From positions 2,158,001-2,222,000 of the forward strand of contig NZ_CP019609.1 of assembly GCF_001998885.1 (NCBI RefSeq): DNA of 64,000 nt, in the 5' to 3' direction. How positions within the stretch are numbered: the stretch's first letter is position 1; every line of letters starts with the position of its first letter. The notes under the pieces are model-generated. The model had not been told where the DNA came from, did not search any database, and saw nothing but the letters and a program-made list of their open reading frames with translations. Of the stretch, positions 1 through 7,376 are shown one piece after another. The stretch comes from Vagococcus penaei (GTDB lineage: Bacteria; Bacillota; Bacilli; Lactobacillales; Vagococcaceae). The position numbers were made by a program, and so were the translations under genes.

Positions 1-393
1 AGACAATCAGAAGAAGATGTTGCAAAAAAAGGTTTCTTAGAAAAAAAAGCATTGCAAATGGCTGAGGAATCAAAACTTGAACACTTTAAAAAAGCTAGTC
101 ATGAGATGAAACATAATACGCAAAATTTTTCTAATATCAATAGTTTAAGAATGCAGTACTTATATCAAAACTTCTTAGATGAACAGATTGTACTCCAAGC
201 TAAAGAAGTTGAGAAAATTAATCAACAAGTTATTGAAGAACTGGATGTACTACTAGATAAACAAAAAAATCGCAAAATGATTGAAAAGTTAAAAGAAAAA
301 CAATTAGCTAGCTACCAAGAGCAATATAAAAAAGAAGAGCAAAAAGAGTTGGATGAAATGGGAACGTTACGATTTGGAGCAAATTATTATTAG
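1..393 (+). CDS. fliJ: FliJ, flagellar export chaperone (5' end outside window)
   Basis: The reading frame is open from the first base of the window, so the N-terminus is missing. The visible 130 or so residues are highly charged, rich in Lys, Glu and Gln, and predicted to be almost all alpha-helical coiled coil, as in FliJ, which sits in the stalk of the FliI ATPase ring and passes chaperones to FlhA. Sequence conservation in this family is low. The call rests on the coiled-coil character plus the position directly before fliK, where FliJ lies in most Firmicute flagellar operons. Confidence 0.8.
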   Translation, partial: RQSEEDVAKKGFLEKKALQMAEESKLEHFKKASHEMKHNTQNFSNINSLRMQYLYQNFLDEQIVLQAKEVEKINQQVIEELDVLLDKQKNRKMIEKLKEKQLASYQEQYKKEEQKELDEMGTLRFGANYY

Positions 394-412
394 CATGAGG
401 GGGTGAACGATA

Positions 413-1837
413 ATGAATGTTGAAAAAGTGGTAGATGTAAAGAAAACGACTATACCAAATGATTCGTCTAAAACCGATACAGTTTTATTTAATAAAGTCT
501 TAGATAAAAAAACATTCGATAATACCTTAGTTGATTCGGATAACGAATCGAGTCATCATCAAGATGGACTAGCTAATGAAACTCAACAAAGCGAACCAGT
601 GGAAACCAAAAATAAACTGGCTATCTATCGAATGGCAAGTGATTCAGTAGTAAATGGAGAGTTTATTAAGATAACGGGTCAAACTAATTTAACTCAATCG
701 CCTAAAGAAATAAACACGCATTCCTTACTAACGAATCAAAAGTTGGTTGATCCTGATGTGTCTCAAGTCTTACGAGCATTTAATGGCATACTAGATGATG
801 GAACCCAGGTTAACGTATTGTTACCTGTGGATGGACAACAAGTAGTAGATGATTTGGTTACTATCCCAACAGTATCTTTAGAAGAATTAATTAAGTTACT
901 TGAAGTTGCAGGAGATACAACAAATGGTGAAGTAGTTGATATTGTTATAAAAGAAGGTCAAATAACAACAGCTATTACTTCTATCGGTCAGTCCGATAAA
1001 CTACTTGTTGACAAACAAAGTACGGTAAATATTTTACAAGGAACGACAAAAGATGGCCAAGTATTGGAGTTTTTAATAGCATCTAGTCCTGTACCAAAAG
1101 AATTACCGGAAACCACTAATTCGCAACCAGTATCAGAATCAGTAGATGAGCTTCCTAGTTTATCTCTGGAAAGTGTTGGTCGTTTTCCAACACAAATATT
1201 AAAAAGTCCAATGCTAAGTGATGCAAAAATGTCACCGACATCAGTTAATGAAAAAGAGTTCTCTAACAATATTTTTATAGAAGATCAATTAAATGTTACG
1301 AAACAACCGCAACAATTTGCTAAGTTGAGTGATAGTTACATTTTAAAATCAGTCAGTGACCGAACAGCAGTGTTTCAATTTCAACAGCAGAATTTAAGTA
1401 ACTTAGAAAAACAATTGGTTGCTCAGCATCAGACATTAGCTGATGGACAAAAAAGTGTCATGAAACTAGTCTTACATCCTGAAAAATTGGGTCAAGTTGA
1501 CATTCATTTACAAATGACGGATGGCAAAATTTCGGCAAAATTGATGGTAGGCTCTGAGCAAGTTAAACATTTATTTGAAAAAAGTTTACCTGTTTTAGAG
1601 CAAAATTTAAGTAAACAAAATATTCAACTAGAAAAAGTCGAGATTGTTCAATCAGTTAGTCAAAATCAACAACTAACGTTTGATTTTAGTGGTGAATTTT
1701 CTCGTCAACAACAAGAACATCGACATCAAAAATTTCAATCTCATGCAACACTTAGCAATGGTAAATATACTGAATCAAGTGAAAAAGCTGAGACTAATAC
1801 CGTAGTCGAAAGTGAACGAATCGATATCTTAGTTTAA
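413..1837 (+). CDS. fliK: FliK, flagellar hook-length control protein
   Basis: This 474-residue protein has a long, low-complexity, Ser/Thr/Gln/Asp-rich N-terminal part and a conserved C-terminal Flg_hook domain at about residues 345-425. The segment beginning LVLHPEKLGQVDIHLQM is the typical FliK substrate-switch core. FliK acts as a molecular ruler and makes FlhB switch export from hook to filament proteins. A good ribosome site (GAGGGGGTGA) lies before the ATG at 413. It follows fliJ by about 20 bases and precedes flgD. Confidence 0.93.
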   Translation: MNVEKVVDVKKTTIPNDSSKTDTVLFNKVLDKKTFDNTLVDSDNESSHHQDGLANETQQSEPVETKNKLAIYRMASDSVVNGEFIKITGQTNLTQSPKEINTHSLLTNQKLVDPDVSQVLRAFNGILDDGTQVNVLLPVDGQQVVDDLVTIPTVSLEELIKLLEVAGDTTNGEVVDIVIKEGQITTAITSIGQSDKLLVDKQSTVNILQGTTKDGQVLEFLIASSPVPKELPETTNSQPVSESVDELPSLSLESVGRFPTQILKSPMLSDAKMSPTSVNEKEFSNNIFIEDQLNVTKQPQQFAKLSDSYILKSVSDRTAVFQFQQQNLSNLEKQLVAQHQTLADGQKSVMKLVLHPEKLGQVDIHLQMTDGKISAKLMVGSEQVKHLFEKSLPVLEQNLSKQNIQLEKVEIVQSVSQNQQLTFDFSGEFSRQQQEHRHQKFQSHATLSNGKYTESSEKAETNTVVESERIDILV

Positions 1838-1850
1838 AGGAGTTGACAGT

Positions 1851-2291
1851 ATGGCAGACATTAATTCATTTTCACCAATGGGAAGAACCCAAATGCAGCA
1901 AGCAGAAATGACTGCACAAAAAGAACGCAGTAGTGGGTCAGATATTAAAATGGATGACTTTTTAAAAATTCTAGCAGCTACGATGAGTAATCCATCTTTA
2001 GGTGGAGAAAGTGGTAGCGGAGGAAGCAATACAGATTATATTTCGCAACTTGTCCAATTTACGACATTGGAACAACTAAAAGAGTTAGGAACTAATATGG
2101 AGCATACCATGCTCATGGCACAACAGCAGCAAGCAATAACTATGATTGGTCAAACTGTAACCTTAATGACTGATGACAATCAAACCGTCACTGGAACAAT
2201 TGATGGTGTGAAGTTTTTAGGTGGTATTCCCACCATTAAAGTCGCTGGTAAAAATTATTTAATGAGCCAAATAACAGAATTAGCTAAATAA
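1851..2291 (+). CDS. flgD: FlgD, hook-capping scaffold protein
   Basis: The 146-residue product carries the FlgD N-terminal signature: a short unstructured start, then MDDFLKILAATMSNPS and the YISQLVQFTTLEQLKEL segment with many Gln/Met. FlgD caps the growing hook and allows FlgE subunits to assemble. It is short, like the Bacillus YlxG form, and lacks the large C-terminal tudor/Ig-like part found in enterobacteria. AAAGGAG precedes the ATG. It lies 13 bases after fliK and 24 before flgE. Confidence 0.93.
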   Translation: MADINSFSPMGRTQMQQAEMTAQKERSSGSDIKMDDFLKILAATMSNPSLGGESGSGGSNTDYISQLVQFTTLEQLKELGTNMEHTMLMAQQQQAITMIGQTVTLMTDDNQTVTGTIDGVKFLGGIPTIKVAGKNYLMSQITELAK

Positions 2292-2315
2292 ATTAATCGT
2301 AAGGGGAGAGAAACA

Positions 2316-3227
2316 ATGCTTAAATCATTATATTCAGGTGTTAGTGGAATGAAGAGTTTACAAACGAAAATGGATGTGGTCTCAAATAATATTGCAAATG
2401 TTAATACGGTTGGTTTTAAAGCAGGCCGGGTAAGATTTCAAGATATTATGAGTCAAACAGAAGCCAATGCTCAAGGACCTAACGATTTTGGTTTAGGTGG
2501 GATGAATGCCCGCCAAGTTGGCTTAGGTGTTAAAGTTGGGGCGATTGATACTATGACGGGAATCGGTGCACCACAAACGACTGGTCGTAATTTAGATTTT
2601 GCGTTAGATAATAAAGGTTACTTTATTTTAAGAAGTAGTAACACAGATGAAACAAGTTACTATACACGTGACGGATCATTTAGTTTAGATGCAGATGGTA
2701 CGTTAGTAACTGCTAATGGGTTTAAGGTAATGTCTCGAGGAACAGCAACTGGTCAACCTGTTTTATATGATGCTAATTTTGATTTAGCGACATCCATGGC
2801 AACTAATGGACAACTTGTACCAACACAAATCCAACAAACGATTCCAGATCCTAATAATGCTGGCCAGACAATTAACTTGGTGAATTATAGCATTGACTCA
2901 ACTGGTCTAGTTACAGGTAAGTATAGTAATGATGAAACCTATGTTCTAGGACAAGTTCAAATTGCCACTTTTGCGAATGCGGAAGGTTTAGAAAAAACAG
3001 GAAATAACAATTATGTGGCAACGAATAACTCTGGCGAAGCTAACGTGATTGTTCCTGGAACGGATGGATCTGGAAAAATGATTCAAGGTGCTTTAGAAGG
3101 ATCTAATGTTGACTTAGCCAATGAATTTACAGAAATGATTATCGCTAGTCGCGCGTATCAAGCAAATTCTAGAAGTATTACAACGTCTGATGAGATGTTA
3201 CAAGAATTAATTAACTTAAAACGTTAG
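2316..3227 (+). CDS. flgE: FlgE, flagellar hook protein
   Basis: The 303-residue product has the rod/hook N-terminal motif (SGVSGMKSLQTKMDVVSNNIANVNTVGFK, seen at residues 8-36) and the matching C-terminal motif SNVDLANEFTEMIIASRAYQANSRSI, which pair as coiled coils in the assembled hook. A central D1-type region (RNLDFALDNKGYFIL and the following strands) is typical of FlgE/F/G. The position right after flgD and before flbD identifies it as the hook rather than a rod protein. The ribosome site is AAGGGGAG. Confidence 0.93.
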   Translation: MLKSLYSGVSGMKSLQTKMDVVSNNIANVNTVGFKAGRVRFQDIMSQTEANAQGPNDFGLGGMNARQVGLGVKVGAIDTMTGIGAPQTTGRNLDFALDNKGYFILRSSNTDETSYYTRDGSFSLDADGTLVTANGFKVMSRGTATGQPVLYDANFDLATSMATNGQLVPTQIQQTIPDPNNAGQTINLVNYSIDSTGLVTGKYSNDETYVLGQVQIATFANAEGLEKTGNNNYVATNNSGEANVIVPGTDGSGKMIQGALEGSNVDLANEFTEMIIASRAYQANSRSITTSDEMLQELINLKR

Positions 3228-3256
3228 ACTGATGGTAATTATTAAAGGAGAAAAAA

Positions 3257-3457
3257 ATGATTGAGTTAACTATGTTAAATAATACTAAATTTTATTTGAA
3301 TTGCTCATTACTAGCACGTATTGAAGCATCTCCTGATACAATCATTACACTTGTCGATGGGACGACATTAATGGTGAAAGAATCTCCAGAAAAAGTTGCT
3401 AATTTATTTTTAGTTTATCACCAACAGGTTCATAGGGAACGTTTTGATATTGGTTAA
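3257..3457 (+). CDS. flbD: FlbD/SwrD family small flagellar protein
   Basis: This 66-residue protein has the FlbD family pattern: MIELT near the start, a hydrophobic N-terminal half, GTTLMVKESPEKVANL in the middle, and a polar C-terminus. In Bacillus subtilis the homologue SwrD raises stator (MotAB) torque. Here it sits between flgE and fliL, the usual family position. A strong AAAGGAG lies 7 bases before the ATG. No motAB genes follow, although they do in many Clostridia. Confidence 0.85.
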   Translation: MIELTMLNNTKFYLNCSLLARIEASPDTIITLVDGTTLMVKESPEKVANLFLVYHQQVHRERFDIG

Positions 3458-3512
3458 CCTTAATCAGTCTATTGAGTGAATTACAATGAAAGGAGTCATT
3501 GAGTAAATAAAA

Positions 3513-4016
3513 ATGAAAAAGAAAAATGTTGATGAAACCGTTAAAGAAGACAAAAAACCAAAAAGTAAAACACCATTATTAATTATTATCGTGTTAGTAG
3601 TTGGTTTAGTTGCAGCAACTGGTGGGACAGTAATAGGAAATTTATTAACACATAAGACGGCTGTTAAAGAAGTTAGCCAAAATAAAAATAGTAAGATTGC
3701 TAATGACGCAGTAACCGTTCCTTTAGACGAATTTTTAACCAACCTAGCTAAAGGAGAGAAGGGCCAGTCACCATACATTAAAATTCAATTATCACTTTTA
3801 GCAGAAAATGAAGACGAAGCCAAAGCAATTGAAAAAAATAAAGATGTTATTCGTGATAGTGTCGTGAATGTTTTACGTAAAAAACAATCTGAAAGCATTT
3901 TGAATGATGCTAAAGGGATTGAGTCGTTAAAAGAAGAATTAAAGGGAACAATTAATGAAGCAGTCGGTTCTGAATTAGTTAAAGAAGTGTTTATCACTAA
4001 TTTAGTCATTCAGTAG
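3513..4016 (+). CDS. fliL: FliL, basal-body associated stator protein
   Basis: The 167-residue protein has a short Lys-rich cytoplasmic start, one membrane helix at about residues 23-45 (LLIIIVLVVGLVAATGG), and an extracytoplasmic domain that ends with the FliL-type helix and VKEVFITNLVIQ. FliL rings the stators and stabilises them. The start is forced: an in-frame TAA lies only 9 bases upstream of the ATG. The nearest good ribosome site (AAAGGAG, 3490-3496) is about 16 bases away, unusually far, so translation may be weak or need an RNA fold. Confidence 0.85.
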   Translation: MKKKNVDETVKEDKKPKSKTPLLIIIVLVVGLVAATGGTVIGNLLTHKTAVKEVSQNKNSKIANDAVTVPLDEFLTNLAKGEKGQSPYIKIQLSLLAENEDEAKAIEKNKDVIRDSVVNVLRKKQSESILNDAKGIESLKEELKGTINEAVGSELVKEVFITNLVIQ

Positions 4017-4023
4017 GGGATAT

Positions 4024-4061
4024 ATCAAGTGCCTAGTGCGGAATAACATTAGGTACTTGAT
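4024..4061 (+). other. Intercistronic RNA hairpin between fliL and fliO
   Basis: ATCAAGTGCCTA (4024-4035) pairs with TAGGTACTTGAT (4050-4061) through 12 base pairs, one of them G-U, around a 14-base loop. No U-tract follows, so it is not a standard terminator. It could be an RNA processing or stability element that sets the expression of the export-gate genes apart from the hook genes upstream. Confidence 0.6.
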
Positions 4062-4086
4062 TGATAATTAGAAAGGACGTATCTAA

Positions 4087-4464
4087 GTGTCGAGTATTTT
4101 TTACATTTTGAAAAGTTTGTTTTTTTTGATTGTTGTTTTAGTGATTGCTAAAGTTACAATCAAATACATGAGTCAGTGGACAAAAAATCAGGGCAAGCAC
4201 ATTCAAATTATTGAGAAAAATCAAATTGGGAAAGAAACTAGTCTTTGTATTACCAAGGTTTGTCAGACCTATTATTTGATGAGTGTTGGTCAAGACAAAA
4301 TTAGTATGATGAAAGAGCTGACAGATGATGAAGTTCAAGAAATTTTGGCGGCTCAAAAACAAGCGGAAAAGACACGGGAGTTACAAATGAATCAATATAA
4401 GCAAACTAGTCAATCTGTCTTGCAAAAGGTCATTAGTTTTGTTGGAAAGAGGAAACAACCATGA
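4087..4464 (+). CDS. fliO: FliO/FliZ, flagellar export gate assembly protein
   Basis: This 125-residue protein has one N-terminal membrane helix (residues 2-21, LKSLFFLIVVLVIAKVTI) followed by a small cytoplasmic beta domain with the FliO pattern IQIIEKNQIGKETSLCITKV and YLMSVGQDKISMMKEL. FliO helps assemble the FliP ring. The start is GTG at 4087 with GAAAGGACG as ribosome site. The gene end overlaps the fliP start by 4 bases (ATGA), pointing to translational coupling. Confidence 0.85.
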   Translation: MSSIFYILKSLFFLIVVLVIAKVTIKYMSQWTKNQGKHIQIIEKNQIGKETSLCITKVCQTYYLMSVGQDKISMMKELTDDEVQEILAAQKQAEKTRELQMNQYKQTSQSVLQKVISFVGKRKQP

Positions 4465-5216
4465 AAAGAAAGATAGCCGCTACTAGTTTCGTGATGTTAG
4501 TCATTAGTTTGTTTATATGGGTTGACCAAGTATCTGCAGTGAGTGTCAATGAAATGACGAATACGTTAAATAAATTATCAGGTAATGATGGCTCATCAGA
4601 TGTGATTAAATTATTTGTTTTAATGACTGTACTAACATTAGTACCGACGTTATTAATTTTAACAACTTCATTTACCCGCATTATCATGGTATTGTCTTTT
4701 GTTCGTAGTTCTCTAGGAACACAACAAACACCACCTAATCAAGTTTTACTAGGGATTGCTTTGTTTTTAACTTTCTTTATTATGCGACCAGTTTATAATG
4801 ACGTAAATGCAAATGCCATTCAACCGTTAATGAAAGATGAAATCACCCAAGTACAAGCAATTAAAGAAGCTGAAAAACCGATTAAACAATTTATGCTCAA
4901 ACAAACGCGTGAAAAAGATTTAGAATTATTTGTTAAAAATTCGGGTACAAAAGCACCAAAAAATCCAGAATCATTACCACTAGTAGTTGTTATTCCAGCA
5001 TTTTTGATTAGTGAATTACGAACTGCTTTTAGTATTGGATTTTTAATCTTTTTACCATTTTTAGTTATTGATATGGCGGTCTCGAGTATCCTCATGTCGA
5101 TGGGGATGTTTATGCTATCTCCGGTTATGATTTCATTACCATTTAAGTTACTTTTATTTGTACTCGTAGATGGATGGTATTTAGTTGTCGAAAGTTTAGT
5201 CAGAGGATTTCAATAG
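4461..5216 (+). CDS. fliP: FliP, type III flagellar export gate protein
   Basis: The 251-residue protein has a cleavable signal-like N-terminus (residues 1-26, ending VSA), then membrane helices with the FliP signatures SFTRIIMVLSFVRSSLGTQQ and FLPFLVIDMAVSSILMSMGM, both visible. FliP forms the pentameric core of the export gate with FliQ and FliR in the inner membrane. Length agrees with the family. It overlaps fliO by 4 bases and is followed at once by fliQ. Confidence 0.96.
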   Translation: MKRKIAATSFVMLVISLFIWVDQVSAVSVNEMTNTLNKLSGNDGSSDVIKLFVLMTVLTLVPTLLILTTSFTRIIMVLSFVRSSLGTQQTPPNQVLLGIALFLTFFIMRPVYNDVNANAIQPLMKDEITQVQAIKEAEKPIKQFMLKQTREKDLELFVKNSGTKAPKNPESLPLVVVIPAFLISELRTAFSIGFLIFLPFLVIDMAVSSILMSMGMFMLSPVMISLPFKLLLFVLVDGWYLVVESLVRGFQ

Positions 5217-5227
5217 GAGAGATAAAA

Positions 5228-5491
5228 ATGACCGTACAAATGGTATTAGATGTAATCCATGAAGCCTATATGAAAATTATTTTAATTGCAGGTCCAATTT
5301 TAATTATTGCGATGGTAGTGGGTTTGGTGATTAGTATTTTACAAGCGACAACACAGCTACAAGAGCAAACATTAAGTTTTGTACCAAAATTGTTAGCAGT
5401 TTTTGTAGGATTAATTGTTTTAGGGAACTTTATGTTAAATACATTATTAGAGTTTACAAAATCACTGTTTAGCATTATTTCAACATTATAA
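5228..5491 (+). CDS. fliQ: FliQ, export gate protein
   Basis: I place the start at ATG 5228, where AGGAGAG precedes it. The frame is open further upstream inside fliP, but a start there would add a non-homologous tail. The resulting 87 residues match the usual FliQ length, with two membrane helices and the motif AGPILIIAMVVGLVISILQA followed by TQLQEQTLSFVPK. FliQ wraps the FliP-FliR core of the export gate. Confidence 0.94.
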   Translation: MTVQMVLDVIHEAYMKIILIAGPILIIAMVVGLVISILQATTQLQEQTLSFVPKLLAVFVGLIVLGNFMLNTLLEFTKSLFSIISTL

Positions 5492-5504
5492 AGTGGGTGA
5501 TAAT

Positions 5505-6263
5505 GTGACAGACGTCTTTGTAACATTTATTTTAATTTTTACGCGATTAACGGCATTCATGGTGACTTCACCAGGTTTTTCATTTCGTAATATGCCAAAA
5601 TTAGTTAAAATCATGCTATCTCTAGGTCTCGCGTTGTTGGTAATTGAAACGATGGAGCCAGTGACTATAGAGAATAATTTATTTCTATTATATTTATTAG
5701 TTATCAAAGAAATATTAATTGGTTTATCAATGGGCTTTATAACTCAAATTTTGTTTTCGGCAATTGAGATGGCTGGTCAATTAATCGATTTTCAAGTTGG
5801 TTTTTCGATGGGGATGATTTACGACCCATCCTCGGGTGTTCAAGCTTCTAATTATGGAAGATTTTACTATTGGTTAGGCTTGGCAGTTTTTTTTATGACT
5901 GATTTTCACTTAATCATTTTGCAAACAGTAATCAATTCTTTTCGAGCCATACCTTTAGGCACGTATAATATTAATTCTGGGGCAATTAATGGAACTATTA
6001 TGTTATTTGGTGAATCATTTAAGCTGGCACTAATGTTGGCTGCACCAATGTTAATTGTCGCATTGATTGTGGATGTTGTCTTAGGAATTATTTCACGTAG
6101 TGTGTCACAAATTAACGTTTTGATGATTGGACTGCCATTTAAAATTTTTGTCACACTATTATTCATGTTGGCATTATTACCAAGTCTTTTTGACCAAGTG
6201 CAGCATCTATTGCCAACAATTCAGCGATATTTACAAGAATTTATTCAATCTATTTCCGGGTGA
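5505..6263 (+). CDS. fliR: FliR, export gate protein
   Basis: The product is about 252 residues with six predicted membrane helices. FliR landmarks include the start FVTFILIFTRLTAFMVTSPGF, the loop DFQVGFSMGMIYDPSSGVQ, and GLPFKIFVTLLFMLALLP near the end. I prefer GTG at 5505, which gives the normal short N-terminus and has GGGTGA before it; GTG at 5493 in the same frame is an alternative. FliR completes the FliPQR gate. It follows fliQ directly and precedes flhB. Confidence 0.93.
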   Translation: MTDVFVTFILIFTRLTAFMVTSPGFSFRNMPKLVKIMLSLGLALLVIETMEPVTIENNLFLLYLLVIKEILIGLSMGFITQILFSAIEMAGQLIDFQVGFSMGMIYDPSSGVQASNYGRFYYWLGLAVFFMTDFHLIILQTVINSFRAIPLGTYNINSGAINGTIMLFGESFKLALMLAAPMLIVALIVDVVLGIISRSVSQINVLMIGLPFKIFVTLLFMLALLPSLFDQVQHLLPTIQRYLQEFIQSISG

Positions 6264-6274
6264 GGTGAGGGCGA

Positions 6275-7339
6275 ATGTCAGAAAAAGATGGAAAAACAGA
6301 AAAGCCCACCCCTAAGCGCTTGCGAGATTCGCGGAAAAAAGGTGACATTGCAAAGAGTCAAGAGCTAGTCTCAGCAGCTAGTTTTGCTGTTTTTACACTA
6401 GTCTTTATTCCTTTATGGGAATTTGTTGCTAATTATTCATTTAAATTATTAACGAGCAGTTTTGCAAAGAATTTTGCCTTAGATGGTTTTGAAAATAATG
6501 TGGCTGTTATTGGGTTTCAAAGTATGATAGCTTGCTTAATTTTAATTGGTCCATTTTTAGCATTAGGTTTTTTAGCAAATTTTTTAGCAAGTTTTGTTCA
6601 AGTGGGATTTTTATTCACTGGTGAAGCAATTAAATTTGACTTAAAAAAGTTAAATCCAATTTCTGGTTTTAAAAATATTTTTAGTTCACAAGCCATTTTC
6701 GGCCTAATTAAAAATATTTTAAAATTAATAGCGATTTTTTATATTACCTATTTAGAAATTACAGGATCATTAACTGATTTTATTAATTTAAGTCAAGTTG
6801 GAGTGGAACATATTTTTACTTTTGTTTTAGCTTTTATCAAGCGCTTGAGCATTAAATTAACACTTCTTCTTCTTGTCTTAGGTGTGGCTGATTATGTTTA
6901 TAATCGGTATAAATTCACTAAAAAATTACGAATGTCTAAACAAGAAATTAAAGATGAATATAAGGAACAAGAGGGAGATCCTCATGTTAAATCGCAACGT
7001 AAGGCGTTATATCATAAAATGGTTGGTGGCGTAAAAAATGTTAAGGATGCGACGGTTGTTATTACGAACCCGACACATTTAGCGATTGCAATTAAATATG
7101 ACCGAGCGACTGATGCTGCCCCAATGGTAATTGCCGAAGGAGCAGATTTGATGGCGCAAAAGATTCGCGAAGAAGCTAAATTATATCAGATTCCAATTAT
7201 TGAAAATAAACCTGTGGCACGTCAACTATACAAAGAAACAGGTGTCTTAGAACCAGTACCAATTGCCATGTATGAAACTATCGCAGAAGTCTTAGCGTTG
7301 GTATACCGCATGAATGCAGAAAGTAAACATAAAATTTAA
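6275..7339 (+). CDS. flhB: FlhB, export-gate specificity switch protein
   Basis: The 354-residue protein starts with the polar KDGKTEKPTPKRLRDSRKKG motif shared by FlhB/YscU proteins. Four membrane helices follow to about residue 215, then the cytoplasmic domain with the self-cleavage motif NPTH at residues 265-268. Cleavage between Asn and Pro, driven with FliK, switches export from rod-hook to filament substrates. The intact NPTH indicates a functional switch. The ribosome site is GAGGTGAGG. Confidence 0.96.
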   Translation: MSEKDGKTEKPTPKRLRDSRKKGDIAKSQELVSAASFAVFTLVFIPLWEFVANYSFKLLTSSFAKNFALDGFENNVAVIGFQSMIACLILIGPFLALGFLANFLASFVQVGFLFTGEAIKFDLKKLNPISGFKNIFSSQAIFGLIKNILKLIAIFYITYLEITGSLTDFINLSQVGVEHIFTFVLAFIKRLSIKLTLLLLVLGVADYVYNRYKFTKKLRMSKQEIKDEYKEQEGDPHVKSQRKALYHKMVGGVKNVKDATVVITNPTHLAIAIKYDRATDAAPMVIAEGADLMAQKIREEAKLYQIPIIENKPVARQLYKETGVLEPVPIAMYETIAEVLALVYRMNAESKHKI

Positions 7340-7376
7340 GTAGTTGCAGTAGGTAGTATTGTAAAAAAAGGGGACC

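Noticed and set aside
988-1269. 93-codon reverse-strand open frame inside fliK
   Set aside because: It lies wholly inside a well-supported gene, has no ribosome site and shows no family pattern. The same holds for the other reverse-strand frames inside flagellar, mal and suf genes.
5174-5227. Longer N-terminus for FliQ
   Set aside because: It would overlap fliP and add 18 residues without homology; ATG 5228 has the ribosome site and gives the normal family length.
6127-6315. 62-codon forward frame across the fliR/flhB junction
   Set aside because: It overlaps both genes in another frame and is rich in Cys/Tyr, typical of a chance frame.
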